DNA from: Spongospora subterranea f. sp. subterranea
Lineage: Eukaryota; Endomyxa: Phytomyxea; Phytomyxea; Plasmodiophorida
Assembly: GCA_049724395.1 (NCBI GenBank)
Contig: JAUGWO010000214.1
Coordinates: forward strand, 1 to 25,360
Direction: 5' to 3'
DNA length: 25,360 nucleotides
Both the position numbers and the translations under genes were made by a program. Shown here one piece after another: positions 7,905 to 19,600 of the stretch (position 1 is the first letter of the stretch; each line of letters begins with the position of its first letter). The notes beneath the pieces are model-generated. The model searched no databases. It had not been told where the DNA came from and saw only the letters and a list, made by a program, of their open reading frames with translations.

Positions 7905-10900
7905 CTTCGAGCCGATTTCAGTTATAGCATCATTACACGAATTGTCAACTATTACAACTGTTCACAAGGACTCAAAAAATTTCAATGTGATAATAAATCG
8001 ATTTTCGGCGGCTACCGCAAATGAACCGATTGAGCATTGAGTTCAATGTTGAACCCAAAATTGAAAGGTAGCTGTAATTGCAATCAAACGACCGTTCGAC
8101 ATACAGCATGGTGATTTAATCAATAATAACATACATTCGAGCATTACTGATGAAAGCGCGTTTGAATCTGACCAAGTACGATTCAAAATCAGATAAAGCC
8201 ACCAATAAAAGCTAGGAGTGGTAAGAAATCAAAAACCGAATCTTCAATCACAGAATCAAAACGCGATCTCTCAACTAATTTAACTGTTCACAATGTATAG
8301 AAACATTGAAATATGATGATAAAACAAAATTTGACGGATGCCGCAAAAACGACCACCTGATCACCGATTGGAAGCTTGGAGTCATTATGGAATATGAGTA
8401 ACTGAAATTGGTATAACACGACCTTTTGGCGCAGAGTATACTGCTCAATCAATAACCGCATTCATTCGAGCATTGCTTACGGAAAAGCATTTGAATTTGA
8501 CCAATGCAGTGTCAAAACCGGAATCAGATAAAGATATCACTGAAATCTAGGATTTGAAAGAAATCTCAGCCGACTCTTCAATTACCTCAGGAATTTTCGA
8601 AAGTCAACTATCACAACTGTTCACAATGACTTAGAGCCCTGAAATGCGATGATCATTAATTATTCGAGGGCCCACGCGAAACCGAACTACTGAGCATTTC
8701 TTTGGAGCTTGAAGCCAATATTGCATCTGAATAGCTGTAAGCGACATCAGACGGCCGTTTGACACACAGCTTCTTCTCAATCAATAATAACATACATTGG
8801 AGCACGCATTGCAATTTGATTAAAGTTGTGTGAGCATCGGAATGAGATAAAGCTATCAAAAAAATGTAGGAATTGCAGAAAATCAAAACCACATCTTGAT
8901 TGAAAGCATCAAAACACGAATTGTCAACTATTACAACTGTTCACAATGACTCAAAACATTGAAATGCGATGATAATTCGATATTCGACGATCCCTGCAAA
9001 ACCGATCAACTGAGCATTTATTTGCAGCTTGAAGCCAAGATTGAATCTGGATAGCTGTAATTGAAATTAACAAACGACCGTTTGACATACAGCATGCTTC
9101 TCAATCAATGATAACAGTCATTCGAGCATTACTTACGAACAAGCAATTAAATTTGAACAAAGTTGTGTGTGAATCGGAATCAGAAAAAGCCGTCAATAGA
9201 ATTGAGGAATCGCAAAAGACAAAACAAAATCATCAATGAAAGCATCGAAACACGAATTGTCAACTCTTCCAACTGGTCACAATGAATAAAAACATTGAAA
9301 TGTGATGATAATATCATATTCGGCAGTCTGCTGCTACGAGGATCCACTGATCACTGATTGAAATGATGAAACCAATACTGAATCTGAATAGCTGTATTTG
9401 AAATCAAACGACCGTTTGACATACAGCGTGCTTTTCAATCAATAATAAAATTCATTCGAGCATCATTGATGAAAGAGCGTTTGAAATTGACCATGAATTC
9501 GTCAAAAATCGGATTCAGAAAAAGAGACCAAAACAAGCCAGGAGTGGGAAGAAATTATACCGAACCTTCAATTACAAAATCAAAACACGATCTGTCAATG
9601 ATTACAACTGTCCACAATGAATAGAAACATTGAAATGTGATGATAAAACAACATTCGACGGCTGCGCAACTAAGACCGATTGATCACTGATTTTCAGGTT
9701 GAAGTCACTATTGAATCTGAGTACTTGAAATTGGTATCAAACGATCGTTTGACTGACAGCTTCCTGTTCAATCAATAATAAAATTCATTCGAGCATTGAT
9801 GACGAAAAAGCATTTGAATTTGACCAATGTAGCATCGAAAATAGGATTCAGTTAGAGCCACCAATACAATCTAGGAATTTGCAAGAAATCAACACTGAGT
9901 CTTCAATTACAGCTTCAATTCCGAATCGTCAATAATTACAACTGTTCACACTAAATCAATACATTGAAATGTGACGATAAGAGAATAGTCGACGGCTGCC
10001 GCCATAAGGACCCACAGAGCTTTGGTATCAATCTTGAACTCAATATGAAATCTGAATAGCTGGCATTCAAAACCAAACGTTCAATGGACAGAGAGAATGC
10101 TGCAAATCAATAACAGCATTCATTCGAGCGTGAATCACGTGAAAGCATCTATATTTTACCAATGTAGTTTCTGAAACGGATTCAGATCAAGCCATCAACA
10201 ACAACCAGAAATTGCAAAACATCAAAACCGAATCTTCAATCACATCAACAATGCACGAAATGTCAACACCAATACAATCTAGGAATTGCTAGAAATCAAC
10301 ACTGAGTCTTCAATTACAGTTTCAGTTCCGAATCGTCAACAATACAACTGTTCACACTAAATCAATACATTGATATGTGACGATAACAGGATAGTCGACG
10401 GCTGCCGCCATCAGGACCCCCAGAGCTTTGTTATCAGTCTTGAACTCAATATGAAATCTGAATGGCTGGAAGTAACAGTCAAACGTTCAATTGACAGAGA
10501 GAATGCTGCTAATTGATTACAACATTCATTCGAGCGCGAATCACGTAAATCCCTGAATTTTACCAAAGTAGTGTCTGAAACGAATTCAGATCAAGCCATC
10601 AACAAAAACCAGAAATTGCAAAACATTAAAACCGAATCTTCAATCACATCATCAATGCACAAAATGTCAACAAAACCCCTACTGTTCAAAATGTTTTACA
10701 AACATTGATATGTGATGATACTACAATATTGGACGGCTTCCGCAAAAACGACCCAATCAGCATCAAATCGACAGCTTGAAGCCAAAATTGAATTTTGAAA
10801 GCTGGAATTAAAATTCCTCGACTGTTAAAACAATCATTCGAGCATAAAATACAAAAAAACAAGGGGATCTTGATTTGACCAAGGTAGCGAAAAAAGCGGG

Positions 10901-11360
10901 TTCAGAAAAAGTCATCATCAGATTCTAGGAGTTTGTAGAAAAATTACCGGAACCTTAAATTACTGCATCAGTACACGAATCCAACAATTCCAACTGTTCA
11001 CAATGACGTAGAACGTCAAAATGGGATAATAGTTTGAAATTTTCGACGGCTTTCGCAAAAATGACCCGTTGAGCCTCAATACAAAATATCAAGCGAATAC
11101 CAAATCGGCATAACTCAATGTTTAGACGAAGGACAGTTAGAAGTACAGCAGGGAGTTCTATCAATAAAACCATGGATTCGAGCAGTATTTACTCAAGCCC
11201 ATCTTCATTTGGCCCAATCTGACTTCGCAATGGAATCAGCAAAATTTCCTCAATACAATGTAAAAATTGAATAAAAAGGAACGGAATAGTCGTTGTCAGC
11301 ATCAATAAACGAATCTCAAACTATTGAAACGGTTTACATTGACACCAAACATGAAAATGT
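7905..11360. repeat. Degenerate ~333-bp satellite, about ten to eleven units
   Basis: The landmark AACTGTTCACAATG (or close variants) recurs near 7956, 8282, 8615, 8935, 9271, 9606, 9940, 10346, 10679, 10992 and 11327, mostly 313-336 bp apart. The one long step (406) is explained by a ~72-bp partial duplication near 10215-10290. Other shared landmarks in each unit are GAATCTGAATAGCTG, AATCAATAATAACATTCATT, CATTCGAGCATT and a palindromic TCAAACGA/TCGTTTGA element. Units differ by many substitutions, more at the right end. No gene was found; short minus-strand open frames here are chance. Confidence 0.85.
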
Positions 11361-11843
11361 GATATTCAGCGCCAATCTCAAAACCCTAGCGAAAACCTTC
11401 CACAGTCATTATCAGACCTGGATCGCTGCAATCTGAATATACGCAACGTGAATTGCACTACGAGGCTGATGAGAACTGCAAAAGTTTCTATCGGAGGCGG
11501 ATCATCAATTCCTAATTTCAAGACCTCTGCCTTTGTGTTTCAGGGTTTATATCTGGGCCTCATTTTAGGGCAGAGATGCTGCACAATTGTTTTTTAGTAT
11601 GATGTTCCTTCAATGTTTGGTTTTGGCGAAATTGTATTGTTGAGGATGCAGGGGCTCGAATTATTACTGGGTTCAAGATAAGAGTAATAAACTACAAACA
11701 GTTCTTGCAACGCTATGGCTTGCTTTGTGCTTAGAGCCAACCATTGACCCTATGCTGTCGTTTTATCGCTTATCATTTTGCTGATTGTACTTTTGAAAAT
11801 GAATTTTGAAATACTGAATCATGGTGAGAGATTGCTGTAAAAG
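11361..11843. other. AT-rich unassigned DNA
   Basis: No repeat period, splice-site-supported exon or recognisable protein was seen in either strand. It separates the 333-bp satellite from the 125-bp duplication. Confidence 0.5.
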
Positions 11844-12093
11844 AATCAACAGCATTAAGAAAATCAGAACGGGGATCGAGTCGACAACCACAATCACCAA
11901 GAATCATTGCGAACATCCAAGTCTCATGATGAGCACCAAATTGGCGTACGATGCACATTGAAAACTATAATCAACAGCGTCAAGAAAATCAGAAAGGGGA
12001 TCGAGTCGACAACCCTAATCTCCAAATTATTGCGAATATCCAATTATCATTATGAGGACCAAATCGGCGTACGAAACAGCATCACAACGGGAC
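11844..12093 (+). repeat. 125-bp tandem duplication (two units)
   Basis: The block starting AATCAACAGCATTAAGAAAA at 11844 recurs at 11969 with about 85 percent identity by eye, including GGGGATCGAGTCGACAAC and the CAAATTGGCGTACGA end. It may be the remainder of a larger array. A 108-residue open frame spans it but has no recognisable feature. Confidence 0.8.
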
Positions 12094-12239
12094 ATGGTTC
12101 AGTCAACTCGAAAACGTCTGGCGACGACGACCACTCATCGAAGCTGGGCCAACAGCGAGGATGGTCTACAGATGTGATAGTAATGTGTATGAAGGCGAAA
12201 GGGTGTAAAACCGTCGTCGAACTTGGGCGATAAACTAGT

Positions 12240-13440
12240 GAATATATTCCTTTCTAAGCCAGACGCGGCAGGACAATGAGTTAGAGATATGGTAATATAG
12301 TAATGAATATGAAACCGTAAGCGTTGAGAAAAACGTCATGAAACGTCGGCGATATAATAGAGAATAAGAGGTGTAATGAAGGTGGAAAACGTCGAGGAGA
12401 AGGCCATTTCGTATAGTGGTGGATTTATACAGAAAGGCAGGCGTCAAATCAGAAGGCGAAGCAAATAGGGAATCTAGAAGTGAGTAATAGCTGTATCAAT
12501 ATAGTAATATATGTAAAGGCGTGACATGCAAAGTGTCAGAAGTTGGGGCGATTTTAATAATGAATATAACAATAGGAGGAAAAACGAAATAAAATCGGGG
12601 TCATATAATTGGGAATATCGAAGGGGAAATGAGTAGGTATAATAATCATGACTTAAATATCGTGGCAGGAGGAGGGCAGCGTAATCAAATCGGGCCATAT
12701 CATATTCTGGATCCACCTATAGGTGGAAATGAGTAAGGAGTAAGCGTGAGGAAGACGTCATAATATGGGGGGATAGAATAATGGATATACTAATATATAC
12801 AAAGCTGTCGAATACGAAAAGAATCAATAATTGTATGAACATGATAGTGGATAGGGAAGGCGAAAGACGGGGATCAATGATAGAAAGAGCGAAGGCTGAA
12901 GCGAATCTGGAAAAGTGTGATACATTTATTAATGAATAATAAAGGTTTGATGGGGAGGTAATGCTGAAGGCGGAGGTTGGCTACGATGGTTCAAGCGATG
13001 TTGAATATAGGAAAAGGAAGAAAAACGTAAAAAACGGGGCGGAGATTTAATAATGAATATAACAGAGGAAATGAGTTATCGATTATAATAATGAATAAGC
13101 GATATAATAGTGGATATAGCGGGTGAAATGAGTAAGAAATGAAGAAATATAGTAATGGAGACGAAGCAGCAAGCGGGGGATGATGATGATACTAAGTGGG
13201 GCTGATAGAATAATGAATATACGGGTAGGAAAAAATCAGTCGAATCCCAAAGACAACATTAATTTATTTATTGACATGGGAGTGGATAAGAAGGCGAAAA
13301 GAGAACGATGGTCAATTGAACGCGAAGGCAGTAGCGAATCCGGGAAAAGGGCGATGGTAAATATAAGGGGAAATGAATAAGGTATTTAATCATAATAATG
13401 AATATAGCAAGGCGAAGGACAGCATAAAATGGCTGGGAGC
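12240..13440 (+). repeat. Purine-rich low-complexity block with scattered AATAATGAATATA motifs
   Basis: The plus strand is strongly A/G-biased over about 1.2 kb. Short motifs recur irregularly: TAATGAATATA, GGCGAAAG, GGGGAAATGAGTAAG, GGATATAG. There is no fixed period. It resembles a decayed minisatellite. Open frames in it are short and of biased composition and are not called. Confidence 0.6.
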
Positions 13441-13449
13441 CCTAAATTG

Positions 13450-15290
13450 GGATATTACCTCAGACGATTGTTTTTCTTTTCACGGCGCTGCACACGAGAG
13501 CCCAAACTCATGTTACAACATATTCCACCTACCTCTTGGTGACCTGCCAATGCGGCAACAATCATATTATTGATATTCATGAACTTGTTTAGCACCCAAA
13601 TTAGCATAATGATTGTTGTCAATGTTCACTTCGACGATTGGATTTTGTTCACGGTGCTGAACACGAGAGCCCAAACTCATGTTTTGCAAGGAATGTTGAC
13701 TGGTCTCCTTGTGCACTCATTGATCAGTTCCGTGAAGGTTTCCACGTTTCCACATAGGGCTTGGTGACCTGCCAATGTGCCAACAGTCATTTATTGATAT
13801 TCATGAACTTGGTTAGAAGAACCATTAGAGTACTAATAGTTGTCAATGTTCACTTCGACGATTGGATTTTGTTCACGGTGCTGAACACGAGAGCCCAAAC
13901 TCATGTTACACCACGTTCCACATAGGGCTTGGTGACCTGCCAATGTGCCAACAGTCATTTTATTGATATTCATGAACTTGGTTAGAAGAACCATTACAGT
14001 ACTAATAGTTGTCAATGTTCACTTCGACGATTGGATTTTGTTCACGGTGAAGAACACGAGAGCCGAAACTCATGTTACACCACGTTCCACTCAGGTCTTG
14101 GTGACCTGCCAATGTGCCAACAGTCATTTTATTGATATTTATGAACTTTGTTAGAAGAACAATTAGAGTACTAATTGTCGTCAATGTTCACTTCGACGAT
14201 TGGATTTTGTTCACGGTGCTGAACACGAGAGCCGAAACTCATGTTACACCACGTTCCACATAGGTCTTGGCGACCTGCCAATGTGCCAACAGTCATTTTA
14301 TTGATATTCATGAGCTTTGCTAGAAGAACGATTAGAGTACTGATTGTTGTCAATGTTCACTTCGACGATTGGATTTTGTTCACGGTGCTGAACACGTGAG
14401 CCCAAACTCATGTTACACCACGTTCCACATAGGGCTTGGTGACCTGCCAATGTGCCAACAGTCATTTTATTGATATTCAGGAACTTGGTTAGAAGAACAA
14501 TTAGAGTACTAATAGTTGTCAATGTTCACTTCGACGATTGGATTTTGTTCACGGTGAAGAACACGAGAGCCGAAACTCATGTTACACCACGTTGCACACA
14601 GGTCTTGGTGACCTGCCAATGTGCCAACAGTCATTCTATTGATATTTATGAACTTTGTTAGAAGAACAATTAGAGTACTAATTGTCGTCAATGTTCACTT
14701 CGACGATTCGATTTTGTTCACGGTGCTGAACACGAGAGCCGAAACTCATGTTACACCATGTTCCACATAGGGCTTGGTGACCTGCCAATGTTCCAACAGT
14801 CATTTGATTGATATTCATGAACTTTGTTGAGTGAAGAACAATTAGAGTACTATTTGTTGCCAATGTTCACTTCGACGATTGGATTTTGTTCACGGTGCTG
14901 AACACGAGAGCCCAAACTCATGTTACACCACGTTCCACATCGGTCTTTCTGAACTGCCAATGCGCCAACAATCATTTTATTGATATTCACGAACTTGGTT
15001 AGAAGCAAAATTAGAATACGGAAGGTCGTCGATGTTCACTCCGACAGTTGCTTTTTTGACCGTGCTGCGACGAAAGCCAAACAACGCATGTTACACCGGT
15101 ATGGTGACCAGCCAATGAGTATACTACATGTTATTGATATTCAAAAACTGCTGTGGTCAAGGTTTACTTAGACGGTGTATATTTTTTTCTGTGCTGCCAC
15201 GAATGCCCAAAACTCATTTTGCACAGCATCTACATAAATTTTCAGTACCTGCCAATGCTCGACAATATTTGGGAACTTTCCTCGTGGTTA
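13450..15290. repeat. 169-bp satellite, ~11 units, with three-unit superperiod
   Basis: The landmark AATGTTCACTTCGACGATTG starts at 13621, 13845, 14014, 14183, 14352, 14521, 14690 and 14862, with diverged units at about 13450, 15031 and 15165. Most steps are exactly 169 bp; the 224-bp step contains a ~55-bp extra segment, and a 172-bp step has three added bases. Variants repeat every 507 bp: units at 14014 and 14521 share GGTGAAGAACACG, 14183 and 14690 share ATTGTCGTC before the landmark, and 13845 and 14352 share CACATAGGGCTTGG. The centre is well conserved and the flanks decayed, as expected for unequal exchange. 169 is not a multiple of three, so the repeated 60-residue frames are not one protein. 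Confidence 0.95.
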
Positions 15291-15419
15291 TGTCCTGAAA
15301 TGTTTAAAATCGATTCCCATATTAAATCCTCATCAACAAAACACTTCCAATTGAAGCATGTGCCTATCTCATTTCCATATACAGGAACAGATAAATATCT
15401 GCGATGAGTAACAAAAATC

Positions 15420-15850
15420 GTAGTTCTAAGCGTTTTTCATGATTTTCATTTCTTCGTGTAGATATTGGATGTCGAGTGCGGGTTTGAGTGAGGACCAGCG
15501 GGTATAATCACATTCAGCCCCTCGCTCGACGCCCTCAGAACTAACTGATTTGTTTCTATTGAACACGATGACTATCGGAAACAAAGATTCTAATAGATTT
15601 TCTAATTTGAACCTCTTCGAGTAGATGTTGGATTTCAAATGTGGGTTAGCCTCAGGACCAGCGGGTAAACTCACATTCAGCCACATGCTCAATATACGCC
15701 TTCAGAACTAGCTGGATTTGTTCCCGGTGAACACTATGATTTCTGGCAACAAAATTTGAAAGCTTTCCTACACATTTCGATATTGGATTTACAGTGTGGG
15801 TTATAATTCAAGGTTTCGGACCATCGGGGCGCTTTGATGATGTATGTCCC
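15420..15850. repeat. Decayed tandem repeat (~160 bp), likely related to the 169-bp satellite
   Basis: TAGATATTGGAT/TAGATGTTGGAT/TCGATATTGGAT occur near 15459, 15622 and 15778, and the GGACCAGCGGGTA motif near 15494 and 15656 with GGACCATCGGGGCG near 15819. Within units, GGATTTGTTCCCGGTGAACA resembles the GGATTTTGTTCACGGTG of the 169-bp unit, suggesting common ancestry. Confidence 0.6.
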
Positions 15851-16654
15851 TTACAATTAGTGTGTGGCAGCCGTTTGATTGGAAAAGGATTTCGAATGTA
15901 TGGGTGACGCGGGTGAGGCATGGGAAGAATAAATAATCACTAATCACTCTGCTCACTCTTGAAAACCGATGAATTTGCTCCGCTGGTGTGGGCAATATCA
16001 GCCAATATTTTCACCCTCACGAGAAGTGCTGATTACTACTGCGTTAATTCAATTCCCACAGATGTGGATGGCAATCAATAAACAACTTTCAAATTACAAG
16101 CTGGGGAAAGGAATATGTAAACTACTGTACGCTTTCACCATTGAGTACACGTAAAGGTAAAAAATGATTACAATGGTGGTGTTTCAGTAACAATTCACAA
16201 AACTCACTGGATCCGCGTTTATTTTGCAGGTTTCTGACCTTCCTGGAATCTCGATTGCATTGACCCCGACAATACCCAGATCCATTTCATTCGCTGGTTA
16301 ACCTTAAATTAGATTCGCAGAACTCCACGAACACCAACACCATGTTTGTCAAACGAGTAGCGTCGTCGATTTTGAACAGCCAGCCTGCAATGGCATCGGT
16401 CAATCAGTTTAAATGTCCCTCAGTCGTACGATGTATTTCTGTTTCAGTATGGGTGATTTTTCCGAGCGACCGTTGAATTTTGGTTGAACATGTCGGTGAC
16501 CTTAACGCCGCCCAGACAAGGGGCCACACACGGTCGGCGGCCGGATGCGTGCCTCGGCAGGGGGTAGTGTCATGCACACCCGACTGTTGAGGCAAGCCAC
16601 ATCTGTAATAGTGCGGGTCAAAAGTCTATTCGAAAAACTGGGAGTTGAATTGTG
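15851..16654. other. Unassigned spacer downstream of the helicase-like gene
   Basis: No supported gene. A short GC-richer patch near 16490-16580 contains GCCGCCCAGACAAGGG and stands out from its surroundings, but it matches nothing else in the window. It could include the 3' UTR of the minus-strand helicase-like gene. Confidence 0.4.
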
Positions 16655-19600
16655 TTACGAATAGCAAATTCCCTGCACTTGAGGAACCCGTTTAAATGGG
16701 CAGGAATTGACCGCGTGCCCTCCAGAACATTTAGCGCAACGTGCAATCATTCTACTACACTGCAGTAGCGAATGAACCTGAAATTGACCTGTAGTTGTTG
16801 CAGTTGATGAAACGGTCCCGAAAATACATATGGATACTGACGGTTGTAGGCCCAGCAGATGATGCAATGTTTGCCAATTTGGTTCAAAGTAGCCATGAGT
16901 GTTCGCACAATCGTGTCCCGCGAGGAAGCATTGCTGTGGGCAGTTATAGCAGGAATCGAAACTGCAATTCTGGGGGAGCACGGCAATACTCGATGTCCTG
17001 GGAATGCATTCACAGCGTCCTGGCGACAAACTCCTGAGGCCACCATGGTCTTGACACACGTCGCACGCATTGCTACCAACTGTGCTGAGACAGGGATGCG
17101 AGTCCACGTCCAAAAACTCTTGGAGCATTTGTCTTCTGCAACTCTGAGTGTTCCTGATCCAGTCAAACATTTGGTTCAGGCCTATCGCGGATGTCTCGTC
17201 TGTCACTGTACAAATTTGAGTGTTTGTTGTCAAGGGTCCATCTGAGTCCAAAGTACCAATATTTAACGTGGTTTGTCTCATGGTCCTGCTTGATATCGTC
17301 AAAGACACTGCATGCTGGCCATTTCGCCCAGAGCGACCCGTTTCTTGCGCAAACGATATCAGGTCGTATGCGGCAACAATATGAATCACAAGGCGAATAT
17401 TTGGATTATCTACTCCAGCGCCGAAAGCGGAGGTTGCGACCATCACACGTGAATTCGCCCATCTGATAAATATGTCAGATCGTAAATAAGCAGCATTAGG
17501 GAAATGGGCCACCGTGTCATGACATTTTTTTTTTCAATCTCATCCAAAGCACCGTGGTAACAGAGGATGTCAATTCCAAGGCCAGCTAGGGTTTCGGCGA
17601 ATACAACCAGAATGTCAATGGTCATGACGTATATGATTACTCGGTCTTCACCACACAAGGGATTGAATCCTATCCGCGCAGAGGGCCGCTGCTCGTCGCA
17701 AAAAGTCTGCCTCCACAATATAGATTGGACAAATCAACAATTTCGTATCTAAGCAATTGTTTCGAAGTCAATCGTCAGTTTCTGTCGACGAAATGTACCT
17801 GATTTCTGGGCGAAGTGTTGGATCTCGAAGAAACTGTGAACTTAGCACAAAGTCTGGATTCCAGACTGGCCACTTGCGTAGGAGGCATTGTCCCTGTAAA
17901 CGGAAAGGGTTGGTTGGCTCATGTTGATGCGGTGAGGACTTGTACCAGTCAGGGCAATTAAGGGGATAGAAGCGGGTCGAATACGGCTTGCCAGTTTCAT
18001 CACATTGCTACCAAAACCGATCACTGTTTACATTGAACGTGAGCGATGATTCACGTACCGGAAATTATGCAATATCAAATGAGCTTCATCGACGACAACG
18101 CAAAGAATATTATTCAAGGTTTGCAGACTCCTCACGAAATGTGACATAATGCATCTGAATCAACTGACTCAATGCTGACCAGAATAATCTTTGCAGCGCC
18201 AACTGCATTAGTTCTGGGACTCCACAGATCATGTGAGATATTGATCAGTTCGGAAAGCCGTCGTGCAATATCGTGTTTAACAGCCACCAGTGGAACAATC
18301 AAGATTATCACTTTGTCTTGAATAACCGCAGAGAGATGATGAAGCTTAACGATTTTCCTGTATGATGGTCACCGGTAGCAGGAACGAAAAAGACAATGAT
18401 TTACCGATGCCGGTTGGCAGGACTGCCAGAACGTCCCGTATTCCCTCAAGAACGTGTGCCACTAGACTGTGTTGATTTCGCGATCGCCATTTTCTGTTTT
18501 CTGTTGGAAAAACCCTATTCAATCCTATATTATTAGGGTCATTCCGGTGTCGGGTAGTAAAGACCTTGAGACATACCTTGTTGTGCTTGAATGAAACATT
18601 TCAGATCCGGAGGCGAATTTGATAAGTGGGCGCGGTGATTGGGAACTAAACAGATCGTTCTGAAATTTTTCGCTGGTGGCCGGGTTGAGATCAGCTCCAC
18701 TGGTCGGGACCTGTCTGTGTAAACTTACTAAACTATGACTTCCTCTTCGTCCACGGTGTCGGCGACGTCTTGACGGGTTGGCGACTTTGCTTCCATGAAT
18801 TCGGATTCCTTAGCAGGTTTCTGAAGGGAATTTGATGGATATCAACAGTCAATTGGAAATCGTACCAGCGTAAGGCCAAGCAATTGCTGCCACTGTCTCG
18901 ATGCCATTTGGAAGGCGCGTAACATGTTTCTGTTCATAAATTGGCTTTCGTTGGTGGTTCGACCATATCGCATGGCAGCCGTGCTGCTTGAATGGCCTGC
19001 CTGCAAGTCAAAAATGCTTGAAGATTCCTCTCAAAGCATCATCGAGCAGGTCTATATGCAGAACAGACGTCAGATAGCGGTTAAGCATATATGAGACAAT
19101 ACCACAAATCTGTAGATGTTGGCTCATGAACGCAGTGGCAATTTGCCTGAAATCTGCGACTCCAATCGGCATCTCTAAATACTTCAAAAACTTTGATCTA
19201 ATTATCGCGCTGTACTTTGCGCCGCTCAATTGCTTTCCATCGGCCACATGCAGAACGTGGGTATAAAAGAGAAGCAGCATCGTCGGTGATGGACGCCTTT
19301 GCAAAGATTCTGAAACAACATGAATGCGCAATTGTGATTGTTTGATCTGGTTACCTTTGCATGGGTCGGATGAGAATCAAGTAGAGCAGGCAAAGCCTGG
19401 TGTGCTGTGGAGCGACAAATCTTGCCATATACTTGGCCTTCCCTGATTTGCTGCTCCCCTTGTGCTATCGTAGCAGCAAGCAGACCTGTCCATTTATCCA
19501 ATACACTGACCGGTTTATTGAGTTACCTGTCCGGCTCAGCATCAAAGATTTGGCTTCCTCCGCCCGAAGGGGCTGACCACTGGAAACATGAATAATGGTT

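Noticed and set aside
11907-12233. 108-residue plus-strand open frame
   Set aside because: It spans the 125-bp duplication and has biased composition with no recognisable domain.
13833-14863. Series of ~60-residue minus-strand open frames of similar sequence
   Set aside because: They come from the 169-bp satellite; each unit changes frame, so no continuous protein exists.
16404-16595. 63-residue minus-strand open frame downstream of the helicase-like gene
   Set aside because: No recognisable motif, no splice connection to the gene, and length expected by chance in a GC-richer patch.
19465-19467. TAG read as a sense codon (altered genetic code) in the helicase-like gene
   Set aside because: The JmjC-like gene ends in TAG and other frames in the window use all three stops normally; a nonsense change or assembly error is simpler.
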